NCBI GenBank assembly: GCA_930367215.1
Contig: OV884056.1
Location: forward strand, 247,655,127-247,719,126
DNA from: Pollenia angustigena
Lineage: Eukaryota > Arthropoda > Insecta > Diptera > Polleniidae
DNA length: 64,000 nucleotides
Reading direction: 5' to 3'
Shown: in pieces, positions 1 through 10,900 of the stretch
How the letters are laid out: every line of letters begins with the position of its first letter
Position numbering within the stretch: position 1 is the stretch's first letter
Made by a program: the position numbers and the translations under genes
The notes under the pieces: generated by a model
Seen by the model: only the letters and a program-made list of their open reading frames with translations
The model's database searches: none
Told to the model about the DNA's origin: nothing

Positions 1-170
1 ATTTTTATATTACTTCAACGCCTATCGAAAATAAGATCGATAAATCTAAGAGTTAGAGTGTTGAAGTAATAGAAAAAGATAATAGTTATAATAAAGTTAC
101 CATAGATTCTGACCCAGAAGAAGAATGGGGTAAAACAGATTTAGATAGAAAGCAAGCCATTCGACCAAAA

Positions 171-1000
171 ATGATGTTTGAGTCAAAAACAACAAAAGCA
201 GTAAATCAAATTCGAAAAAATAAAACAAAAAGACATGAAATAAATGTCAATAAAGAAAATGTATTTCTTTTCAAATTTGACTTACTTTTCACTGAAGTGA
301 ATAATGTTACAGATCCAATTAGTTTTGGATTCTATGGTTATGTAGAAACTTCAGACTGGAATTCCTTAAACAATGGAGAACAATTAACTAATTTTGTTTT
401 GTATGCTTCTTTTTCAACTGTAATAAAAGAAAGTAGATCAATTGATTGCTTCTGTTTACCTTGTCAAACTGATGATATACAGTTTGATAAGTTAAAACTG
501 CTGATGAAAAATCAGCCTGAATGGCTATTTATACCAATATTGTGTTCTGCTCATTATGTGCTCTAAAATTTTCTTCGCATGAATTCATGAATGTAAATTC
601 ATTACCAGGTGTGGGCGAAGGAAAGCGGCTTTATGATAGGTTTTAAGTACAATAAACGAAAAAGATTTATGGCATTATTGTCCAATATTAAAAAGAGATT
701 TGCAAACAGATGGTACAAGTTGTGGTATATTTGTATTGATGTACGCATCTAAATTGCTAAAACATAAGCCTTAATAAGACCCAATAAGTTTCAAAAAGAT
801 GTAAAAAGTTTGTTGTTAAAACATCAAGGCGATAAAACAAGATTCTGTTGCCATTGTGGATGTATAAAAAAAGAAGATGTTAACAATTTTGTATGTAAGG
901 ACTGTGGTTATTACATTTGTTCAAATTGTATACACAAACATTGCGCAAAAATGTCAAATGTTTTTAATTTGGCACTTTTATTACAAATAACCCCGAACAA
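171..1000 (+). pseudogene. Broken Ulp1/C48-like cysteine protease of a mobile element
   Basis: Remnant of a C48 (Ulp1/SENP-type) cysteine peptidase like those carried by several DNA transposons. The first open stretch (171-566) ends in a segment with the shape of the catalytic-His region (AHYVL near 550-566). After a frame change, 703-774 encodes QTDGTSCGIFVLMYA, the conserved Gln and nucleophile Cys (codon 721) of the family. A third piece (from 810) has four CxxC/CxxH-type pairs (CHCGC, CKDCGYYICSNC, HKHC), suggesting a zinc-binding tail. Stops and frame shifts separate the pieces, so no intact protein is possible. The host element was not identified because its ends are not visible. The protease call is fairly secure from the His, Gln and Cys blocks; the link to a transposon is inferred from the surroundings. 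Confidence 0.6.
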
Positions 1001-1281
1001 AAAATTCAAAAACCGTTTTTTTTACAGAAAATCCTTAAAAAAAGACATGAATGATTATCCTTGGAAACATTGTATATACAGTTGGACGCGCCTTAAAAGA
1101 TCCTTTCTTACGATACCCAATTTGCATATGCTGGTAAGGAAACAGATTCTCAAATTAACAAAACATGCAAAAATATACCCTTTTTCAAACTGGTCCAGCT
1201 CACGAGAGGTCAAAGCTGGAGCCGAAATATTCAAAATGTCATCTTAAAAAAGTCCAAGGTTCATTTTTAGGAGGGTACATC

Positions 1282-1629
1282 CATGGTGGAATAAGCAGGT
1301 GGCATCGTTACGGCAACAAATACAACATTACACCAAAAATGGAAATTACATCACCGCTTAAGTCATAAAATACTTTAAACAAAAATCAAAGCGTACCGCA
1401 GAACGTGATGAAATAAATAAATTTTTAGCCAATTTTTGTTTAATTATGGTCAATATCTTATTTATTTTAATTTAAAATGATCAAAAACTTTAATAAAATA
1501 CAATAATCACAGCACAAAACGTGGACTTTTTGTAAACATAAACAAAACTTTGACATAAACCTAGACAAACAATGCAAGAGCAAAAAATCGTCATCTGGTA
1601 TAGTGCTGCCACCTGTTTATTCCACCATG
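1282..1629. mobile_element. hAT-type MITE, family A copy 1
   Basis: A 348-bp non-coding element. Both ends start CATGGTGGAATAARCAGG and are inverted relative to each other over about 23 bp. The 8-bp target duplication GGTACATC lies at 1274-1281 and 1630-1637 and is exact. Eight-bp duplications are typical of hAT transposases. A second copy lies at 59,162-60,264. It is inserted just downstream of the C48 protease remnant. Confidence 0.88.
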
Positions 1630-1663
1630 GGTACATCGAGCACGAACTTTGCTTCCATACAAC

Positions 1664-1888
1664 CAATGTATATTTACACAAGGTAAACTCGTTGGCCCAT
1701 ATGTTTGTCAGCTGACTACCCCTAGTTGGAACCTTAACGTCAAATTTCGTGTATATGAGAAAAAATGTGTACATGTGTGCGTTAAATTGCTTTGGTTTTA
1801 TATGGAGACAATTTTGACAATTCGGTTCCTTTTATAGAGCAGCATGTATACACTTCCAAATGAGTCTACCTTGTGTAAATATACCTTG
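1664..1888. mobile_element. hAT-type MITE, family B copy 1
   Basis: A 225-bp element. The right end read inward is CAAGGTATATTTACACAAGG; the left end is the same with small changes (CAATGTATATTTACAC). The exact 8-bp duplication CATACAAC flanks it (1656-1663 and 1889-1896). A copy of identical length lies at 38,707-38,931. No coding capacity. Confidence 0.88.
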
Positions 1889-1952
1889 CATACAACTTGA
1901 GTCGCTCTAATGTACGTATATAAAAGCACATAATTTACTACTTTTTTACTAT

Positions 1953-2285
1953 AGCGGTTTTCACCCTTTGTATTAAGTGTACAACTCTGCTTTACTTAAT
2001 ACGGTTTTATAATACATAGCGTGAGCGTCTTTTTCGTTAGTATTGTAAATTAATGAAGTTGCTGAGTGAGGGAAAGAGACGGATATAGTTTCTTCAACAG
2101 TTTTATTCTGGTTTATTTAACAAACGTGTTTACTACAGCTTTTTGTTGGATTTTTCAACTACAGCGTAGTAAATTTTAGTCTTATACATTTTGTTGTTGC
2201 GGTGTTGTAAATCTTAGTACTTTAACTAAATAAATAAGATTCACAAGGTCTACAAAGGAGTTTACTATCAAGGGTGAAAACCGCT
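1953..2285. mobile_element. MITE with AGCGGTTTTCACCC ends
   Basis: A 333-bp non-coding unit whose ends, AGCGGTTTTCACCCTT, are inverted repeats of about 17 bp. TAT stands on both outer sides, so a 2-3 bp duplication is likely, but in such AT-rich sequence this is weak. Superfamily not assigned. Confidence 0.65.
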
Positions 2286-2407
2286 TATATTATTTTTACG
2301 CTGCAAACAAATAAATCAGCTGGAGAGTTGCATAAACCTATTTAATAAGTCTTGATATTTTGGTAAATATGTATGTCACTTTTTTCGAAATTATCAATCA
2401 GCAATAA

Positions 2408-2951
2408 AGCTGGGATCACACGATTGCCGCTAATGCACCAATATGACACAATTTTGATTGTGCTTTATTGCACCAACCAAATATTCTGAAATCACACGAT
2501 TGCCCTGTTTTAAACAAATTTAATTGCCGCTAGTTGTTACAAAGCGAAATTGGTACAAAAGTTGCCGCAGCACAGTCACACAATTGTTCCTACTTGTGTA
2601 GACTGCGAAAACAGCTGTTGTGGTAGCTTTTTTATTCTAGTTGGTTTGTTCAATAAAAAAAAGAAATGTTATCATAAGTATACCTATTTAAACAAATATT
2701 GGCGCGAATTGTGTTGTTTGATTGCCGCACAAGAGCACAATAAATGTTGGTGCATTTTTGTTATTTTTATTGACGCGCGGTTGCATAGCAAACAGTCACA
2801 CGATTGCCGCACCAGGGTTGCATTTGATTGGTAAAAGCAAGCAAAATATTGTCCTCGATTGGCACATGAGCCATTTGATTGTGCAGTCACACGATTGGGA
2901 TATTAAAAAGTGTGAAAATTTGTGCATTGCGGCAATCGTGTGATCCCAGCT
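2408..2951. mobile_element. PIF/Harbinger-like MITE, TAA duplication
   Basis: A 544-bp element with about 30-bp inverted ends beginning AGCTGGGATCACACGATTGC. TAA flanks both sides (2405-2407 and 2952-2954), the 3-bp TWA duplication characteristic of PIF/Harbinger. Internally it repeats motifs such as CACACGATTGC. The ends resemble, but differ from, the AGCTAAGATCCCACTATCGG family at 52,951-53,847. Confidence 0.72.
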
Positions 2952-3041
2952 TAATGGATAAACCAGAGCTGTATTTATGATTTTCGACATGTTTTGGACC
3001 AAAACTCGTTTTTGTTTGAGTTTTCGAACATGAAAAATGTA

Positions 3042-4458
3042 CACACAAAAAAATAGTCTAGGTAATTTTACCATGGCATGCATTGGTAATTTATTTTTAT
3101 ATGAAAAGAAAAAACTAAGTTTAATTATCTAAAACAGTTGGTTATATATACAATAAGTATTTTCTAAAATTTTTGTTAATATAACTAATCGAGTTTGGTA
3201 TCTTCTTTGATTTTTTTTATGCATGAAATTTTTTTTATTGTCAATTGGAATTTTTTTTTGTAAAAAAAACGTTCATATTTGAATTGAATTTAAAGAAAAA
3301 AATATAAAACCGAGGTTCGTTAATAGTATAAAAATATAAAATGTACGAAAATATATGTAAAAAAGGTATGGATGGTTTTTATGTAAAATATTTTAATTTT
3401 AATATTTTTAATTAGGCTTAAGTTCATGAAATTTAATTTTTATTAAATTATTTTTATGAAGAAAGGAATTTTACAACATGAAGATTAATTAAAATTTTTA
3501 TTGATAATCTTTCATTCTTGACGTGGCTCGGGCTCGAACCCTGGCCGGCAGGTTACCATGACATGTTTCGATCGCAACCACTCGATCTCCTCAGATGGAT
3601 TTGCCGTCTTACACTCGCAGCCATCGACGACTGCTGACGTCACTAGTCAAACATCAATCCTTAAACCAAATTGTATTTTAACATTTGGTAGATCGAAATT
3701 TGCTTTCCTGAATGATTATCCATTTTAATTGATTTTACATCTTTTTTCCTTTACTTCTGTTTTTTCGTACTTTCGTCAAGAATTTTTCTTGAAGTCCAAG
3801 TACATTTTTTTTTTGTTTTTTCACTTTGTCTTTCTGAATGAAGGTGATACATTGATCACTGTCAATATTTTAGATGATGCTTGATGACAAACATACTTTA
3901 CTTACAATGTTTATGATTGAAATAAACAAAAAAATATTATATAGAGTTTTTTTAAGTGTCTATTTTATCAAAAAAGATTAGTCAATTTATCTAAAATCTA
4001 TGTTTTTGTACAATATTTAACTTAGATAATTTTCCAAAAATATAAATATACAGGTATGTGATGAAAAACGATCGTTTTCAAAATGATAGTTTTTAGCAGG
4101 TGTGATGAATTAATATATTTAATAAAGAATTTTACAGAATAGATAAATGAAAACGGAGGAAAATGTATTAGAAATCAATTTTTAAAGATACCGAAAACGA
4201 TATTATCGTTTTCAAATCGTTTTATTTTCAAAATTGTTTTCCATCACATACCTCATTAATTAACTTTGATAAAATTGGTAAATTTTCAAAGTTTTAGAGT
4301 AAATTTAATATAATTTTTAGATACTTTTTCGAACATTGAAATTACCTAAGTTAATATTAATATTACCCAAGAAAATTGGATTTTGCCATGCTACCCTTGC
4401 TCTTAGTTAATTTTATACCATATTTTTGGGTAATTTTACCTATGAATTTTTTTGTGTG
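3042..4458. mobile_element. Possible TIR element with a TA duplication
   Basis: CACACAAAAAAAT near 3042 is matched by its reverse complement near 4446-4458, followed inward on both sides by related GGTAAWWTTACC blocks, and TA stands on both outer sides. About 1.4 kb lies between with no reading frame, but it contains the tRNA-like segment at 3523-3600. The ends are low-complexity, so this could be chance. Confidence 0.35.
3523..3600 (-). other. tRNA-like segment with pol III A and B boxes (SINE head or tRNA pseudogene)
   Basis: Read on the minus strand, 3530-3540 is GGTTCGAGCCC, a perfect B box. Upstream, at 3578-3588, AGATCGAGTGG matches the A-box consensus TRGYNNARNGG with two mismatches, at normal tRNA spacing. 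The local GC content is much higher than the surroundings. No clean acceptor stem can be formed, so it is not a functional tRNA; a tRNA-derived SINE promoter or a decayed tRNA-Ser/Leu-like gene fits better. Confidence 0.5.
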
Positions 4459-5273
4459 TATAGGAAAACAAGTAGCAAAACTAGTTTCATGGTGAAATTA
4501 CTAAAAGGTGGCCTCGGTAATACAACAAACACAATATTACAACATTTACAGGCAATTTGTTTTTGTATGGTGTGTATCTTCAACGTCAAAAAAAGTAAAC
4601 AAAAATATTATAAAACAAAATAAATGGTGAAATTTCACCATGACAAAATATAAAAATTTTTAAATATGTAGTTAAAAAAAATTTATAATTTTTGAAAATT
4701 ATTAACTTCACTTTGGGAAACAAGAAAAAATCGTTGCCGTTTCTCTAAAATGGTTTTTTTACACTGTTTGTTACAAAACGTTTTAAACATGGTTATTCTC
4801 ATTGCATTTGGGCAAGAAAACAAAATCGAAGCCGTGTCTTTCCAGAAAATTTCAATTGAAGTATAACTTTCATATGAGGGGCTTAAAGCACAAGGGGTTC
4901 AAGTGACTTATGTTAAATATTGAGACAAAAGCGGTTGTTTCACTTGTGCTCCAAGCGAAGCCGGTGTTTTAATGTCAAGTGCTTGAATTGTTCACCATAT
5001 CTAGCGTCCGGATAAGAATCCTACATTCACTTCTTGTGCTCTGAACCACTGCTCCGAAATATACCTTTAATTCCATATGTTAACTCAATTTTAGAAAAAG
5101 GCACATAAACCCCTTGTGCTTTAAGCCCCTCATATGTACATATGGGCATGAGTTTATAGTAACATTGGCTAGCAAAAACCTTAGGGTGCTGCTGCAATGC
5201 GATAGTTATTGAAAGTGCAAAATGCAGTATGTATTAGGATCCATATAGCAGAATAGCCCAATTTTATGTGATA

Positions 5274-6972
5274 CTAGCTTAACCCGGTGCGCTTCGCTAC
5301 ACTGCTTTAACCACTTCTTCAGTTGAGAGATATTTAATATATGCGTCCTATGGAATGTTTTTTCCCCTGCGCATTCCCGCTTTATTTTTATTTTCAAAAG
5401 TGTAGTATACCATAGGAGTGACTTCTACTAAGTTTGAACATTCTTACTTTAACAGTTCTTAAGATATGCGATATTTAACATTGGCGTCCTATGGGGGTTT
5501 CGATTTTGGGGCTCAGATGATCCTACTACCAAAAGTTCAACAAATTGCTTGCAGCGGCTCTTATTAATAATGCTATCTATGAGTGGTACTGCTCCTCCTC
5601 TGGCTACCCCGCCCATTTCTATATTGACATTTATAGTTTACCATAATAGAAGCTTTAACCACGTTTGAAGACTCTGCCTTCAATAGTTCTTAAGTTGAGC
5701 GATATTGAATATATGCATCCTATGGAAGATATTTCCCCCTGCGCATACCCGCTTTATTTCTGTTTTCAAAAGTGTAGTATACCATAACTGTGACTTCTAC
5801 AAAGTTTGAACATTCTTACTATAACAGTTTTTAAGATATCCGATATTAAACATTGGCATCCTATTGGGGGTAATACTTCCCCCGCTGCTATTTTGCTTCA
5901 ATTTTGGGGCTCAGAAGATCCTACTACCAAAAGTTCAACAAATTGCTTGCAGCGGCTCTTCATTACATTTCTATCTATGAGGAGAACTGCTCCTCCTCTG
6001 TCTACCCCGCCCATTACTATATTGAAATTTAAAGTTTGCCATAATAGTAGTTTTAACTACGTTTGAAGACCCTCCCTTTAATAGTTCTTCAGTTGAGCGA
6101 TATTTAATGTATGGATCCTATGGGAGGTATTTCCCCCCCTGCGCCTATCCGCTTTATTTTTATTTTCAATAGTGTAGTATACCATATGAGTGACTTCTAC
6201 AAAGTTTGAACATTCTCACTATAACAGTTCTTAAGATATGCGATATTAAACATTGGCGTCCTATGGGGAAAACCACTTCCCCCGCTGCTACTTTATTTCA
6301 ATTTTGGGACTCTGAAGATCCTACTACCAAAATTTCAACAAAATGCGTGCAGTGGCTCTTATTAATATTTCTATCTATGAGGGGTACTGCTCCTCCCCTG
6401 TCTCTCCCGCCCATTTTTATATTGAAAATTTATAGTTTACTATAATAGTAGCTTAACCCACGTTTGAAGACTCTCCCTTTAATAGTTCTTCAGTTGAGCG
6501 ATATTTAATATATGCATCCTATGGGAGGTATTTCCCCCCCTGCACCTACCCGCTTTATTTTTATTTTCAAAAGTGTAGTATACCATAAGAGTGACTTCTA
6601 GAAAGTTTGAACATTCTCACTATAACAGTTCTTAAGATATGCGATGTTAAACATTGGCGTCCTATGGGGGATTCAAATACCCCCGCTGCTATTTTATTTC
6701 AATTTCGGGGCTCAGAAGATCCTACTACAAAAAGTTCAGCAAAGTGCGTCCAGCGGCTCTTAAGATATACGATAATAAATATTGGCATCCTATGGGGGGT
6801 ACCAATTCCCCTGCCCCTATCGAAAAAATAAGTAGCCTATTTTATTTTTAGGGCTCACGTGATGTTACTGTAAAAATTTCAAGAAAATCGGTTCAGTAGT
6901 TTCGGAGTCTATAAGCCAACAAACAAACAAACAAACACACATACAAACATTTTTCATTTTTATATATATAGA
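5274..6972 (-). mobile_element. Non-autonomous Helitron inside the P element
   Basis: Read on the minus strand, it begins TCTATATATATAAAAATG after a host A and ends CTAG before a host T (5273), the hallmark of Helitron insertion between A and T. A short bulged hairpin (GTGTAGC/GCGCAC) precedes the CTAG. Just inside the 5' end is the ACTACTGAACCGATTTT motif common in insect Helitrons. No Rep/helicase coding remains. The body is four approximate tandem units of about 400 bp. Confidence 0.87.
5400..6840. repeat. Tandem repeat of about 400 bp, four units
   Basis: Internal repeat of the Helitron. The landmark GTGTAGTATACCATA recurs at 5400, 5772, 6172 and 6573, giving spacings of 372, 400 and 401 bp. 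Units differ by substitutions and small indels. Open frames of about 80 codons recurring in each unit are by-products of the repeat. Confidence 0.85.
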
Positions 6973-7920
6973 TATCAATCCATTTAAATGGATCGCGAAT
7001 AATAATATTTGTACTTATATTGAACGTGTAGCAGTGCCCATATGAATTTTTTATGGTTTAAATTATACATTGGCTGTTTCAGCAAAAATAAAAAGAATAA
7101 AGCTATGTACATAGTATCTTCACACCTATTAAATATTTGACGTCCTATAAGTAACGACTAGTTTTATTAAAAAATTCAAATGTATCATGTATCTTCTTAC
7201 AAATAAAGGTCAGTAAGCCCAAAAACTGTTGATAAATTTACGGGTCAAGGCTTTTTTTGTTGAATTTGTTCGCCAAATATTTATTAGTTTGGAACGTACA
7301 TACTTTTGAAAAGAAACCTAATGCAACAATTACCTCAAAACAGTAAAATATTGTCATTGGCCCTTTTAGCTCCAAGTATAAAAAAGTGTACTTAAGTTTT
7401 TTTTCGTTCTTTTTATTGGCTGCAGCCGTTTCCATGATATGAACGTTAAGAAACGAAAACTTAAAGAAAACTTTTTAAATTGCAACCTTATTTTATTGAT
7501 GAACTAATTTTTTATTTGCTGCTTTTTTATAAGGATAAGATTCATCTTATACTAGTCCTAAAAATAATAAGATTTTTTATTTTTTTCTTAAATGAAAAAG
7601 AAAATTTGTTTTATTAGTGAATTAATTAAACCATTAGTTTTAATATACTTATTTAACATTAAATCAAACACAGAATTAGAATTAAAATTCATAAAAGATT
7701 TTTATTTTAATAAGAGTTTAAAAAACCAATTTTCTATGAAAGTTATACTTAATACGCGTTGTTAAATTTAATCATCGTAAATTAATACGGGGGCAAGTCT
7801 TAAATCTTTCATTGGAGTTTATCATGTTGGTTCTGTAAACGAGAAAAGAATATATGTACATATATAAAATTATTTACAATAATATGAAGATAAGATGTAA
7901 ATATATCATACATTTTTTTT

Positions 7921-10900
7921 TTATAACTTTATTTTTAACATTTTTCTAAAACCAACCATACGCTGTTTGGCTTTTTGGTCTTTTAGGCGTTTATTTAAGT
8001 CCCGAATTCGGAAATGAATTCTACATTTAAAAAATAATTTTTTTACGTTTTCCGGCAAGTCAACAGAACTGCTTTCTTCAATCAGGTGCTTTTGGATATT
8101 ACGCTTATGAGATATGAGATTTCCGTTTATTTTATAAAATATAGATTCCATTTCTTTGACTTTTAATACAAAACTGTTTTTTGGCTTTTTTAAATACCCT
8201 TTTGACACCTGATCAACCCACGTATAGGAATCTTGATGATATTCGTATTCCACAAGACTTAGCTTTCGAATAATATAGCCAGCTATATATTCTAGAGCAT
8301 CCTCTTGCAGAATACCAATGTCATCTAGATTTGAAACGTCTAGGTCATTTATTTCCGGTGAGTTCTCTTTTTCGGAGCCCTGGACACCTTCAGGTTCAAC
8401 AGTTACGCCACTGTCTGGAATTTGCTGTTCTATGGAAACGTTTGGGTTCTCACAATTGAGCCAATCGGTTGTGTCATTTTCTACATTTCCCCTACCATTA
8501 AGGTACTCCGTATTTCTTGCTACAATTGGTTTTTTTAAAAATAAAAAGTCAGTTGTTACAATTTATGGACATTTAATAAATACCTAATATATATTTTCGA
8601 AGTCTATATTTGAATTCTTGCGGTGAAGGATGGTCATTTAAACCACCTTTGCTACGGATGGCCCCGAAAAAGTGTTCTAATATGTCCTGATTTAATCGGT
8701 ATGTAACGATGTACGTCATTTCAAACCGATTTACGTAGTTAAAAAGCATATCCAAAGCGGTGTTGGACATAATAATTCCGTTTTGGAAATGTTCCAATGA
8801 TTTTTTTGTGGCACTATCGGCTTCGACATTACGTCTGTCATCCGAGACAACGTATCTAGTTGCTTTTGGTAAGATACTCCGTACGGTTCCTAAATAAATG
8901 CAAATTAAATAATTTTGTAACAATTCACTTTAATTAAATTTAAAAGAAATACCTTTCCAGGATATGTAAATGTAGATAGTTTGAAGTTATGAACGTCGAA
9001 CCAGTCGTTTATCAACTGGATAAGTTCAGCCGTTGCAATAGGATTATAAATATCCAACCCAAGGCTGTAACACCGTTTAATGGCATTAGCAGTTGTGTTA
9101 GAAAACAACTGAGCAGCCAGTTTGACTTTTTGTCTTCCTAAAAGGATAGTAATCGGGTTATGACACATGTGTTTATGGATAACTATAATTAATAATTACT
9201 TACCAGGACCTTTAACGGAAATGTGTTCATACGTTAATTTGAAAGCAATTGATGCATCGGACTTTGATGTATGGCCTAATAAGTCCAAAATGGACCTCGA
9301 ACTCACAATTGTGTTATTAAAAATTAGGCCTTGGTCTAAAAAATGGTTTCTTACTAATTTCAAAAGATGTGGTACATCAAAAAAAGTAAATACTTTCTCC
9401 GTTTGGTTAGTTGGATTAGGAAACCATGGTCTCTCTTGAAGATGTAATGATAGACAAATAAACCAATTTTGTTAATTAATTACAAAATAATTTTAAGATT
9501 TATTTAATTTTCTTTTTTAATTTAATTCTATTGTTGAATATTATGTACAGTTTATTGTTATTGCGAATTATATTAAATATACATAGGTATGTATCTTATA
9601 TTTAACTTAACGATTCTTTAACTCTAAACTTAAAGCAAGTCTTACGGCCAATTTCACAAAGTTCAGTTTAAGCTTAATATTACTTTAACTTCCAGTTAAC
9701 AGTATGTTTTTGACAGTTATTTCTGGCAGTTAATTATAACTTAACTTGGCGAAAATGGCCGTTAATAGTGTTTTTTTTTTATTTACCGATTTAAAGGAGA
9801 TTCGAAATATAATTCCAAACTCCTTTTGTCCATTTATCTGGTTGCTTAGTGAAAATATTACCCGATTATTTCACTGATGTATGATTGGTCCTCAAATTTT
9901 TTATTGTGGGTGTTGTGTTAAATTGTGGGTGGTGTTTCAATATTTAACTTACCTGTTGTCGCACCCAACTCTTTGAACAACTTACGGTTCGTTGAACCCA
10001 TATCACACACGACAGCGACTACCGGAAACCCTGCATTATTAAGGTCAGCAATTATTTTATATATTATCTCACTCGACATTTTCTGATCGAAATCGTAGAA
10101 AACAGGCTGTTTCCATGATTTTTTTAACCCACGCGCCATGACAACCTGGACGTAGTTTGCTGGTTTTCTTACCACGTCTCCTATTGAGTCATACTCATAG
10201 GTTTCCACTACCTTCATTTCGTCGAATGCAAGGACACATATTTTGTCATTCAACGGCATATCTGTCGTTTGCCGCATGAATTCGATACAGGAATTAAGAA
10301 CACCCTCACGCAACTCCACTTTTTGACACCAACGTTGCAATGTTTTAATATGAGGTAGTGGAAACCCTTTTCTATACAAATGGTTGTATGCCCTTGGTCC
10401 TGATGCATGTAAGCAAATGGCGCTGGAGATATCGTTCCACCTCCAGTGCACATTGCCAGGAGACATTAATTTTCTTATTTGGCCCTCAGTTAAAAACTTC
10501 TTCATGGAATCTATAGCCATGTTTGCTTGGGCAAGTTGACATTTTAAATCTTTGTTTTCTGATTCCAATTGACGAATTTTTTCACGATACGTTTTTTTTG
10601 ATTCATTGTTAGAAACGAATGGACTAGATTTTTAAAAAAAAAAACAAATATTTAATTTAAAAAAATGGAATTTCGGAATAGTAGTACATAAATGTATCGT
10701 CATCTTAAAGACCTCATAACCTATCTGCAAAAATTTAGAAATTTAGTTTTTTATGGAGTTTTATTCCCTATATCATAACGCATGTGTGCAAAATTTTGAA
10801 CGTGTAATATTACAAATGACAAAGTTTTTGTACCTAGAGGACCGTTACGCGAAAACAAGAGAAAAATAAATCATCAAAAATCACGATAAAAGTTTAATTT

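Noticed and set aside
5806..6851. Recurring frames of 65-86 codons
   Set aside because: They recur in step with the 400-bp tandem unit of the Helitron and have no recognisable protein; by-products of the repeat.
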